Source: Verrucomicrobiota bacterium
GTDB taxonomy: Bacteria > Verrucomicrobiota > Verrucomicrobiia > Methylacidiphilales > Verrucolacustridaceae
DNA length: 7,054 nt
Assembly (NCBI GenBank): GCA_010031845.1
Contig: RGYX01000044.1
Coordinates: forward strand, 1-7,054
Direction: 5' to 3'
Below, one piece after another: positions 1-5,731 of the stretch. The notes below the pieces were generated by a model, which saw only the letters and a program-made list of their open reading frames with translations, searched no databases and was not told the origin of the DNA. Positions within the stretch are counted from its first letter, which is position 1. Each line of letters starts with the position of its first letter. Made by a program: the position numbers and the translations under genes.

Positions 1-1511
1 GAACAGCTGACCGCGATGGCCAACGTGTGGGGGATCGAGCTGACCGCGGAAAAATAGGTGGTGGCTTCATGGGAAGCCCCGTCCGCCGCATCCTGAAAAC
101 CGGCGTGCGTGAACGCCGCCACCACCGGTCCCTGCGAGAGGGCGGCCATGATCAGGGGGAGATTTCCCTTGGTGATGCCAAACTGGGAAAACGTGTCGGC
201 CACGGGCAGGAATCCGGTTTTGGCCAGACCGGTGCACGTGCTGATCATGTTGGCCTCCGCCACGCCAATATCGAAGGACCGTCCCGGCACCGCTTTTTGG
301 AAAGCCGCCACTCCGGTGGATCCCGGCAAATCCGCGCTGATCGAAACCACCGGCAATCCCTCCTTGGCCGCCACGGTCATGGCCCGCGCGAAGCCGGCCT
401 GCACCTTTTCTTTTTTCACCGTGGGCGCACCCGCCGCCGGCGCCGTTTTTTTGGCGGCCTGCTTTTCCTCCCAGCCCTTGCGCAAAGATTCCGCCCAAGT
501 TTTCAATTCCGCCGGGGTTTTCCCTCCCGTGATCTCCTCCACAAAGGAAAGGATTTTCTCCCCGTCTTTCAGCGGAAATCCGTGGCCGCCCGAGGAGTTC
601 TGCTCGGTCTCTTTGACTCCATAACCCTTGATTGTCTTGACCCAAAGACACACCGCTCGCCGCGGGTCTCCCTTCGCCTCCGTCACCGCCTGCTCGACGG
701 CCTGATAAACTTTTTCCAGATTCTGACCTTCGGTCACATGCCGGACGTTCCACCCCAACGAAGCCAGCGAGGCGAACGTTGGCTCCATCGCGAAGCTGTC
801 CTTGGAAATTCTTCCGGAGAGCTTCGTGTCGTTGTCCGAAACCACCAAAACGAACGGGTTGATTTCGTTCCGGCTGGCCAACCCCGGGATGGCCGCCATC
901 GCTTCCTTGGCCTCCCCCTCCATGCAGGCTCCGTCCGAGATCACGCAAAAGGTCACCCGGTCACGCTTCGCCAGCTTGTCGCCCAGCGCCAAACCTTGCG
1001 CCACCGGAATGCCCGAGCCCAACGGGCCGTTGCTGATGAAAACCCCCTCGGGGTTGAGATGGCTTTCCCCGTGGCCGGTCAGTTTGCTTTGAATCGAGCG
1101 AAATTTTTTCAGGTCGTCGAACGTCATGCCGTCAAAACCGTATTGCGCCCGCAGGGCATAGACCCCGTTTTCGGTGTGGCCGGCATCGTTGACAAAATTG
1201 TAGGCCTCATGCCAAGCCCTCCCCTTTTCGGCAAACATCACGCCGTGGATCGCCGCCATGATTTCGGCCAAGGCTGCCGGTCCTCCCCAATGGCAGGCTG
1301 CACCGCCGATCACCGCATGGGTGTCCATCAAGGCGACCAAAGCCCGGGTCATCGCCGGATCTGCCAGCACCACGTGCTGGCCAGCCAGATTGCGAACTTT
1401 GACCGGATATTTTGGGCCCTGTTTGGGGGTTCCTGCGAGGCGGTTGGGAAGATTGAGGGGACGCAGGGGCGGCGCCTCGACGGCTTGGACGGGTCCTACT
1501 TCAGTGGCCAT
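1..1511 (-). CDS. tkt: Transketolase, 3' end cut by window edge
   Basis: Transketolase is a cytoplasmic thiamine-diphosphate enzyme that moves two-carbon ketol units between sugar phosphates in the pentose phosphate pathway. The ATG at 1511 opens 503 codons that run off the left edge with no stop. Seen: GPLGSG at about residues 162-167; a thiamine-diphosphate and metal motif, SDGACMEGE (192-200) followed by SDNDTKLSG (225-233); a Lys/Ala/Pro-rich linker (about 349-369); then the pyrimidine-binding domain with GVAEAN (416-421), whose Glu419 fits the cofactor-activating glutamate, and THAGFQDAADGASHE (468-482). Full-length enzymes have about 620-700 residues, so the end of the pyrimidine domain and the C-terminal domain are missing. 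The start is supported by AAGGAG seven bases upstream. Several motifs depart from the E. coli form (SDG for GDG, SDND for YDNN), so this is a divergent subfamily. DXS is less likely because its typical motifs are absent. The gene follows recF by 76 bases on the same strand and may be co-transcribed. Confidence 0.9.
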   Translation of the reverse strand, partial: MATEVGPVQAVEAPPLRPLNLPNRLAGTPKQGPKYPVKVRNLAGQHVVLADPAMTRALVALMDTHAVIGGAACHWGGPAALAEIMAAIHGVMFAEKGRAWHEAYNFVNDAGHTENGVYALRAQYGFDGMTFDDLKKFRSIQSKLTGHGESHLNPEGVFISNGPLGSGIPVAQGLALGDKLAKRDRVTFCVISDGACMEGEAKEAMAAIPGLASRNEINPFVLVVSDNDTKLSGRISKDSFAMEPTFASLASLGWNVRHVTEGQNLEKVYQAVEQAVTEAKGDPRRAVCLWVKTIKGYGVKETEQNSSGGHGFPLKDGEKILSFVEEITGGKTPAELKTWAESLRKGWEEKQAAKKTAPAAGAPTVKKEKVQAGFARAMTVAAKEGLPVVSISADLPGSTGVAAFQKAVPGRSFDIGVAEANMISTCTGLAKTGFLPVADTFSQFGITKGNLPLIMAALSQGPVVAAFTHAGFQDAADGASHEATTYFSAVSSIPHTLAIAVSC

Positions 1512-1518
1512 GGTTGAA

Positions 1519-1524
1519 CTCCTT
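1519..1524 (-). promoter_or_regulatory. Shine-Dalgarno site of transketolase
   Basis: On the minus strand this reads AAGGAG, seven bases before the ATG at 1511. It fixes the transketolase start and is the clearest ribosome-binding site among the minus-strand genes here. Confidence 0.8.
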
Positions 1525-1587
1525 GATCTTTTGTTGGTTGCAAAACGGACGAGGATCGTATCGGCAGAGCCAAGTCCTTGGCAAGGC

Positions 1588-2658
1588 TCACTCCGGACCA
1601 GGGCGTGCCGAGCCGGGGGAAATCTGAAGAATAACCCAAGAATCCCTCCCCTCATGAGGCCGGTCATGGGCCGATGCGTATAAGACCTGAACCTGGGCAG
1701 GCACCTGTCGCCAAAAAGCTTCCCTGCGCTTTTCGTCGAGCTCCTTGAGCGCATCGTCGACCAACAAGATGGGTGTCCGTTTGCGTGTTTCCCGGATCAG
1801 CTGAAGTTCGGCCAACCGCACCGCCAAGCACGCCGAACGACGTTGGCCTTCCGAACCAAACCGCGAAAGACTTCTGCCTCCGAGGCTGAAATCCCAGTCG
1901 TCCCGTTGGGGTCCGACAAGGTTTAGCCCCCGCTCCCGTTCCCGGCTCCAAAGAGCATCCCGTTCGGGACCCTCGGAGGGAAGTCCCGTCTCTGGCTGAT
2001 ACGTCACCTTGAGCTTCTCGGCCCCGGCGGTGAGCTCCCGGTGGGCAAGTTCCAGATGCGGCAAAAATTTTTGTGCCAACGCCTCGCGGGCGGGGCGGAG
2101 AATCTGCCCCAGCTCGGCCAGTTGTTGGGTCCAGGCCTCCCACTCCTGGCGCGAGGGATGCAGATGTCTCAACAACGCCGCCCGCTGGCGGGCCACTTCT
2201 TTCAGGCGCCTCAGGGTGGGCAACTGCTCTGGATCCACCTCCGCCAACAAAAGATCGAAGCCGGCCCGACGTTCGGCCGAACTTCCCTCAAAGATGGAAA
2301 AATCCCCACCCTGTGCCACCACCACCAGAGCCCTTCCCCAAAACTCTTCGGTACTCACCCCCGCCCGGCCATCGATCTCCAGTTCCCGTCCCTGCCCCCG
2401 CCAGATGGCGCCCAGCCGAACCGGCCCGGCCTCATCCGCCCACGATCCCTCGATACGCCAGCCCTCCGCCCCGTGCCTCGTAAGATCCCGAAGCGTGCGG
2501 GTGCGAAAGGAGCGCAGGCGTCCCAGCAGGCTTGCGGCCTCCAAGACGGTGGTTTTGCCCCGGCCGTTCGCCCCGACCAGCAAGACGCGGGATCCAAGAT
2601 TTTCGAGGTCGAGCGCCGAATGGCAGCGAAAGGAGGTGAGGCGGAGACGGCGAAGCAC
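1588..2658 (-). CDS. recF: DNA replication and repair protein RecF
   Basis: RecF is an SMC/ABC-type ATPase that works with RecO and RecR to load RecA at single-strand gaps and stalled forks. The 356-residue length is normal for the family. Seen: Walker A GANGRGKTT at 29-37; EGSSAERR (124-131); VGPQRDDWDF (248-257), matching the family's conserved VGPxRDD; an ABC signature around FGSEGQRRS (267-275); and Walker B with D-loop, ILLVDDALKELDEKRR (297-312), where most RecF proteins read DDVxSELD. The start codon is GTG at 2658, chosen because LRRLRLTSFRCH aligns with the usual RecF N-terminus. It lies ten bases after the dnaN stop with no clear Shine-Dalgarno site, so translation is probably coupled to dnaN. 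The last 20 or so residues (after AHDRP) are not recognisable as conserved sequence. Confidence 0.95.
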   Translation of the reverse strand: MLRRLRLTSFRCHSALDLENLGSRVLLVGANGRGKTTVLEAASLLGRLRSFRTRTLRDLTRHGAEGWRIEGSWADEAGPVRLGAIWRGQGRELEIDGRAGVSTEEFWGRALVVVAQGGDFSIFEGSSAERRAGFDLLLAEVDPEQLPTLRRLKEVARQRAALLRHLHPSRQEWEAWTQQLAELGQILRPAREALAQKFLPHLELAHRELTAGAEKLKVTYQPETGLPSEGPERDALWSRERERGLNLVGPQRDDWDFSLGGRSLSRFGSEGQRRSACLAVRLAELQLIRETRKRTPILLVDDALKELDEKRREAFWRQVPAQVQVLYASAHDRPHEGRDSWVILQISPGSARPGPE

Positions 2659-2668
2659 GCCGTGCGGC

Positions 2669-3778
2669 TCAGGCCGTCCGCATCGGCATGATCACGTAAA
2701 GGAACGGCTTGGTGTAGCGGATCACGCCGGGGCTGAGTTCATCAATGAAATCAAAATGAACGGTGTCGCTGTCGATATTTTTCAGGGGGTCGGCCAAAAA
2801 CTCCGGGTTGAACGCCATGGCAAAGTCCTTCCCCTTGTATTGCACGGGAATCGCCTCCCGGGCCTCTCCGACGTCCGGGGTGTTGGCCGCAATCTCCAGG
2901 TTGTTTTTCGTAAAGCTGAGTTTGACCGAGTTGGATTTTTCACTCGAAAGAAGGGCTACCCGGCGAACCGAGTTCAGAAACAGTTCCCGCTCCAGCGTAA
3001 CCCGCTCCTTGGCTTGAGCCGGGATCACCTGCCGGTAGTTGGGATAATTGCCCTCGACCATTTTGGCCGAAATGAGGGTTGGTCCGAACTGGAACAGAAT
3101 TTGGTTTTCCAAAACTGAAAAGGAAACGTCCTCCTTGTCGCCCAATAGCCGCTGCAGTTCGAGAACCGCTTTGGCTGGCAGAATAAACTCCCGCTCCCCG
3201 GACTTGGGAAACTCGAGCTCTTGATCCGCCAGAGCCAATCGTCTCCCGTCCGTGGCAACCAGGGTAAGTTTGCCTTCTTTGAGGCATACCAGCAGGCCGT
3301 TGAGCACGTACCGCTTTTCGTCCGCCGACATGGCATAGGAAACCCGCTTGATGAGATCCTTAAGCCCTTTTTGTTCGATTTTGTAGATGGGGTTTTTGTC
3401 CCCTGCTTTGGCGGGAAACTCGGGAATCGCAGGAAACTCCTCCTCCGGCATTCCCATGATGCGGAAAAAGGCCGCGCCACAACGGATGGTCGCTCCAAAT
3501 TTGGCGTCCACCTCAAGCGTCAGTTCCTCGGAAGGCAACTCACGGATGATGCTGAAAAGCCGCCGGGCCGGCAGAGTGACCGCGCCGGATTTTTCCACTC
3601 CAGCTTCACAGGACGTGCGGATCCCAATGTCCAGGTCGGTAGCAGAAATCTGCAAACTGGATCCCGAGGCCCGAAGGAGCAGGTTGTTCAGAATCCCGAT
3701 TGGGGTGCGGGTGCTGACAACATTCTGGACTGCCGATAGAGCCCCGAGGAATTTCTGTTTTTGCAGGATGAGTTTCAT
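2669..3778 (-). CDS. dnaN: DNA polymerase III beta subunit (sliding clamp)
   Basis: DnaN forms the ring-shaped dimer that holds DNA polymerase III on DNA and recruits many repair and initiation factors. The 369-residue length fits the family of about 365-380. Seen: N-terminus MKLILQKQKFLGALSAVQNV; ATDLDI (46-51); ATDGRRLAL (175-183); the clamp hallmark EGNYPNYRQVIP (242-253); FNPEFLADPLK (323-333); and C-terminus YVIMPMRTA (361-369), where the YVIMPMR segment contributes to the hydrophobic peptide-binding pocket. The ATG at 3778 is the natural start because the protein begins exactly at the family N-terminus. No Shine-Dalgarno-like sequence is visible in the 20 bases upstream. dnaN lies downstream of dnaA across a 386-base gap and directly upstream of recF. 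A possible private promoter lies at 3835-3863. Confidence 0.97.
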   Translation of the reverse strand: MKLILQKQKFLGALSAVQNVVSTRTPIGILNNLLLRASGSSLQISATDLDIGIRTSCEAGVEKSGAVTLPARRLFSIIRELPSEELTLEVDAKFGATIRCGAAFFRIMGMPEEEFPAIPEFPAKAGDKNPIYKIEQKGLKDLIKRVSYAMSADEKRYVLNGLLVCLKEGKLTLVATDGRRLALADQELEFPKSGEREFILPAKAVLELQRLLGDKEDVSFSVLENQILFQFGPTLISAKMVEGNYPNYRQVIPAQAKERVTLERELFLNSVRRVALLSSEKSNSVKLSFTKNNLEIAANTPDVGEAREAIPVQYKGKDFAMAFNPEFLADPLKNIDSDTVHFDFIDELSPGVIRYTKPFLYVIMPMRTA

Positions 3779-3804
3779 GGAATGTCCGTGGTCAGGAGAT
3801 TGGG

Positions 3805-3840
3805 ATAGGTAAATATAGAATCAAGTACACCATAATCATA
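3805..3840. other. AT-rich stretch, possible DNA unwinding element
   Basis: 27 of 36 bases are A or T, in contrast to the GC-rich genes around it. It abuts the best DnaA-box match (3845-3853), the arrangement expected of a duplex-unwinding element. It also overlaps the candidate dnaN promoter -10 and would be part of the dnaN leader, so the A/T richness may have that cause instead. Confidence 0.35.
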
Positions 3841-3863
3841 AGCAGGTGGATAACCCATGGGAA
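3835..3863 (-). promoter_or_regulatory. Candidate dnaN promoter
   Basis: On the minus strand a -35-like TTCCCA (3858-3863, 4 of 6 to TTGACA) is separated by exactly 17 bases from a -10-like TATGAT (3835-3840, 5 of 6 to TATAAT). The -10 is 56 bases upstream of the dnaN ATG. The spacer contains the best DnaA box. A second AT-rich hexamer, TATATT, lies at 3812-3817 without a good -35. The call rests on sequence resemblance only and assumes a housekeeping sigma-70-type factor. Confidence 0.3.
3845..3853 (-). promoter_or_regulatory. DnaA box, 8 of 9 match
   Basis: The minus strand reads TTATCCACC, differing from TTATCCACA only at the last base. It is the best box in the window. It lies between the -35-like and -10-like hexamers of the candidate dnaN promoter, so bound DnaA could also affect dnaN transcription. 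Confidence 0.55.
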
Positions 3864-3908
3864 TCCTAGTAAAGCACGAAAGGGCATGGGATTACAAAAA
3901 GAATAAGC

Positions 3909-3917
3909 GGTGGATAG
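3909..3917 (-). promoter_or_regulatory. DnaA box-like 9-mer, 7 of 9 match
   Basis: The minus strand reads CTATCCACC. It shares the 8-mer TATCCACC with the box at 3845-3853, in the same orientation and 64 bases away, about six helical turns. Confidence 0.4.
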
Positions 3918-3955
3918 ATCGCGCGCACTGGCCGGCTTATTGGACTCGCCCATGG

Positions 3956-3964
3956 TTTTCCACG
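3956..3964 (+). promoter_or_regulatory. DnaA box-like 9-mer TTTTCCACG
   Basis: Seven of nine bases match TTATCCACA. It is on the opposite strand from the two boxes to its left, giving the cluster an inverted arrangement. Confidence 0.35.
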
Positions 3965-3987
3965 GCACATTGACCCTGATTTTGCAT

Positions 3988-3996
3988 CTATTCACA
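3988..3996 (+). promoter_or_regulatory. DnaA box-like 9-mer CTATTCACA
   Basis: It matches the relaxed consensus TTWTNCACA at eight of nine positions and starts 32 bases (about three helical turns) after the box at 3956, in the same orientation. Confidence 0.35.
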
Positions 3997-4164
3997 GCCG
4001 GATCGAATCCCTCTCTGTAGCGGTCAGTAAACGTGCATCAACCCGTGATTTCCACCGGAACAACCAGGGACAAGTTTCCAGCAGAGAGCCAAAAACATTT
4101 TGTTCCCCGTCGAGGGTTCTTCCGGTAAAGTTGTTTCACAAATTCTGGGCGAGGACGCCGCCGC

Positions 4165-5520
4165 TTAGCGGTCGGCGGGCTCTTCGAGCTTGTGGGTCAA
4201 GAGGCCAACCATCTGCTGCAAACGGTCATCGCTCTGCATTTTTGAGGTGATGGTTTTGCAGGCGTGCAGGACGGTTCCGTGATCCCGGCCGCCGAACGAC
4301 TCGCCGATCTCCTGAAGGCTCTTGCCGGTCATTTTGCGGCTGAGGTACATCGCCACCATGCGGGGCAGGGCAATGTGAGCCGGACGGCGCTTGCTCGTCA
4401 TGTCGGCCACGCGAAGGTCGTAGCCTTCGGCCACCCGGCGCTGAATCAGCTCGATGGTGACGATAGGCTTGGTCTCCTGCTGGATGAAATCCTTCAGAAG
4501 CTCCTCCACCTGTGCGGGGGTGATGTGCCGATCGTGCAGGGCGGCCCAGGCGGCCACGCGGTTGAGCGCGCCTTCCAGGCGCCGCACATTGGTCTTCACG
4601 CGTTCCGCGATGAAATGGAGGACGGATTCACCCAGCCGGATCTGCATGGTCGAGGTCTTTTTGCGGAGAATGGCCATGCGGGTCTCGATATCGGGCGATT
4701 GAAGCTCGGCGCTCAAACCCCACTCAAATCGGGAGACCAATCGCTTCTGCAGGTTGGCCACGTCTCCGGGAGGGCTGTCGCTCGAAAGGACAATCTGGCG
4801 GTTGCCGTCGAACAGCGCGTTGAAGGTGTGGAAGAACTCTTCCTGGGAGCGGTCCTTGCCCGCAAAGAATTGGACATCATCGATCAACAAGCAGTCCGCC
4901 TGACGGAAGCGGCGGCGGAATTTGACCAACTCCCCGTGCTGGATGGCCGAAATAAACTCATTGGTGAACTGTTCGGAGGTCACATAGACAATCTTGGCCC
5001 CCTTCTTTTTCTGCATGATCCGGTGGCCAATGGCGTGGAGCAGATGGGTTTTGCCCAATCCCACCGATCCGTGAATGAAAAGCGGGTTGTAAGTGCGGGC
5101 AGGTGCATCCGCCACCGCCGTGGCAGCAGCATGGGCAAACTGACTGTTCACCCCGGCAACAAACGACTCAAAGGTGTAACGGCTGACGAGTTCGCTGGAG
5201 AGCGGCTTGGACTTTTCCTTGCCCTCGGCCTGCAAGAGATGGTCTTCAGCCGTGGGGGCGGGGCGATCCTTGGATCCGACGACATCAAAGCTGATCTTCA
5301 CTTCCCGGCCGACGGCCAGGGTGGCGCATTCCCGGAGTTGGTTCAGGTAGTTCTCCTCGATCCAGTACTGGTAGATGGCGTTTTCCACCCCCAGGACCAG
5401 CCGGCCGGAGTCGTAGGACAACGGGATAATGGATGAAAACCAGCGGTGGAGGGCATCGGGGGAGATGACCTTTTCGAGTTCGCGGCAAACTTTGACCCAG
5501 ACTTCAGGAGGATTGTTCAT
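4165..5520 (-). CDS. dnaA: Chromosomal replication initiator DnaA
   Basis: DnaA is the AAA+ ATPase that binds DnaA boxes, melts the origin and helps load the replicative helicase. Counting from the ATG at 5520 it has 451 residues, a usual length. Seen: domain I (about 1-85) beginning VWVKVCRELEKVISPDAL; a variable domain II (about 86-112); domain III opening with YTFESFVAGVNSQFAHAA (115-132), Walker A GSVGLGKTHL (151-160), Walker B LLIDDVQFFAGK (211-222), SRFEWGL (263-269) containing the likely arginine finger, and sensor II RRLEGALNRV (313-322); and domain IV with SKRRPAHIALPR (376-387) and the DNA-recognition signature GGRDHGTVLHACK (410-422). Position 415 is Gly where E. coli has Thr (DHTTV). 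The reading frame is open to in-frame ATGs at 5565 and 5562, which would add 15 residues of Lys/Gln-rich sequence. I prefer 5520 because the domain I homology starts there; neither start has a clear Shine-Dalgarno site. Confidence 0.96.
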   Translation of the reverse strand: MNNPPEVWVKVCRELEKVISPDALHRWFSSIIPLSYDSGRLVLGVENAIYQYWIEENYLNQLRECATLAVGREVKISFDVVGSKDRPAPTAEDHLLQAEGKEKSKPLSSELVSRYTFESFVAGVNSQFAHAAATAVADAPARTYNPLFIHGSVGLGKTHLLHAIGHRIMQKKKGAKIVYVTSEQFTNEFISAIQHGELVKFRRRFRQADCLLIDDVQFFAGKDRSQEEFFHTFNALFDGNRQIVLSSDSPPGDVANLQKRLVSRFEWGLSAELQSPDIETRMAILRKKTSTMQIRLGESVLHFIAERVKTNVRRLEGALNRVAAWAALHDRHITPAQVEELLKDFIQQETKPIVTIELIQRRVAEGYDLRVADMTSKRRPAHIALPRMVAMYLSRKMTGKSLQEIGESFGGRDHGTVLHACKTITSKMQSDDRLQQMVGLLTHKLEEPADR

Positions 5521-5604
5521 TCGTTTTTGTTTTCTTTCTTTTTGGTTCGGGGGATGAATCATCATTAACGAAAGAAACTCTGCAAGAGGAAATTTTATTT
5601 TTCC

Positions 5605-5616
5605 GAAAAATTTTTC
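5605..5616. repeat. Perfect 12-base palindrome GAAAAATTTTTC
   Basis: The A5T5 core flanked by G and C is perfectly self-complementary. It lies 85 bases upstream of the dnaA ATG. Such tracts bend or stiffen DNA and can be operators or nucleoid-protein sites, but in an A/T-rich spacer it may occur by chance. Confidence 0.4.
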
Positions 5617-5693
5617 TTTCGAAGATCGCTTGACAAAATATCACCACATAAAAAACCCGTTTCTCGAGGGAAAAATGAGGGCGCACACGGTTT

Positions 5694-5712
5694 GCGCGTG
5701 CGAAGCGCGCGC
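5694..5712 (+). promoter_or_regulatory. GC-rich hairpin in the phr leader
   Basis: Positions 5694-5701 (GCGCGTGC) pair with 5705-5712 (GCGCGCGC) in an eight-base-pair stem closed by a GAA loop. The tip is GCGAAGC, a heptamer known to form an unusually stable mini-hairpin as DNA. The one imperfect pair is T5699 with G5707: a U-G wobble in plus-strand RNA but an A-C mismatch in minus-strand RNA. If the structure acts as RNA it therefore fits the phr transcript better. It ends eight bases before the AGGA ribosome site and has no U-tract after it, so it is not a standard terminator. It could modulate phr translation. Confidence 0.45.
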
Positions 5713-5720
5713 GCCGCGCT

Positions 5721-5724
5721 AGGA
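5721..5724 (+). promoter_or_regulatory. Shine-Dalgarno site of phr
   Basis: AGGA is followed by a run of A and stands seven bases before the GTG at 5732. Together with the in-frame TAG at 5720-5722 it fixes the phr start at this non-ATG codon. Confidence 0.65.
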
Positions 5725-5731
5725 AAAAAAG

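Larger units (their letters stand above)
3779..4164. other. Candidate replication origin (oriC) between dnaA and dnaN
   Basis: This 386-base gap holds no convincing gene. It contains near-matches to the DnaA box TTATCCACA. On the minus strand these are TTATCCACC (3845-3853, 8 of 9) and CTATCCACC (3909-3917, 7 of 9). On the plus strand they are TTTTCCACG (3956-3964, 7 of 9), CTATTCACA (3988-3996, 8 of 9 to the relaxed TTWTNCACA) and TGTTTCACA (4132-4140, 8 of 9 relaxed). No perfect box is present. Beside the leftmost box, 3805-3840 is AT-rich (27 of 36 bases), as expected of an unwinding element. Origins commonly sit next to dnaA, often in the dnaA-dnaN gap, and the 211-base gap on the other side of dnaA has no box as good. 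Function is inferred, not shown; the region could instead be only a regulated dnaN leader. Confidence 0.55.
5521..5731. other. Divergent dnaA-phr intergenic region
   Basis: This 211-base stretch must carry signals for both dnaA (leftward) and phr (rightward). The dnaA-proximal part (about 5521-5660) is rich in A and T runs. TTGACA at 5630-5635 reads as a -35 on the plus strand and overlaps TTGTCA on the minus strand, but no good -10 stands at 16-18 bases in either direction. TAAAAT on the minus strand (5592-5597) resembles a -10 for dnaA but has no good -35. The promoters are therefore unresolved. The phr-proximal part (5676-5720) is almost entirely G and C and holds a strong hairpin. The best DnaA-box match here is only 6 of 9 (5640-5648). 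Confidence 0.5.

Noticed and set aside
27..1517. 496-codon open frame on the plus strand
   Set aside because: It lies antisense to the transketolase, is rich in Arg, Gly and His as expected of a GC-rich antisense frame, and shows no recognisable domain.
1569..1582. Inverted repeat GCCAAG-TC-CTTGGC near the recF stop, as a terminator
   Set aside because: The loop is only two bases (or four with a five-pair stem) and no T-run follows on the minus strand, so it does not look like an intrinsic terminator.
2009..3118. 369-codon open frame on the plus strand
   Set aside because: It is antisense to the recF-dnaN junction and spans both genes; its Ser/Arg/Pro-rich composition is that of a shadow frame.
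3854..3861. Palindrome CCCATGGG, and related CATGG words at 3884-3890 and 3951-3956
   Set aside because: They are short, the flanks are not conserved among the copies, and there is no regular spacing; they are likely chance.
3792..3995. 67-codon minus-strand frame ending 13 bases before dnaN, with a hydrophobic C-terminal part
   Set aside because: It begins with GTG without a Shine-Dalgarno site, runs through the DnaA boxes and the AT-rich stretch, and its hydrophobic end is what AT-rich codons would give. A membrane or leader peptide is possible, but only conservation in relatives would support it.
4145..4160. Short hairpin GGCG-TCCT-CGCC just after the dnaA stop, as a terminator
   Set aside because: The stem has only four pairs and is not followed by a T-run on the minus strand.
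4264..5436. 390-codon open frame on the plus strand
   Set aside because: It is antisense to dnaA, whose motifs are unambiguous, and has no recognisable family features.
5640..5648. ATCACCACA as a DnaA box upstream of dnaA
   Set aside because: Only six of nine bases match the consensus, which is too weak to claim autoregulation of dnaA.
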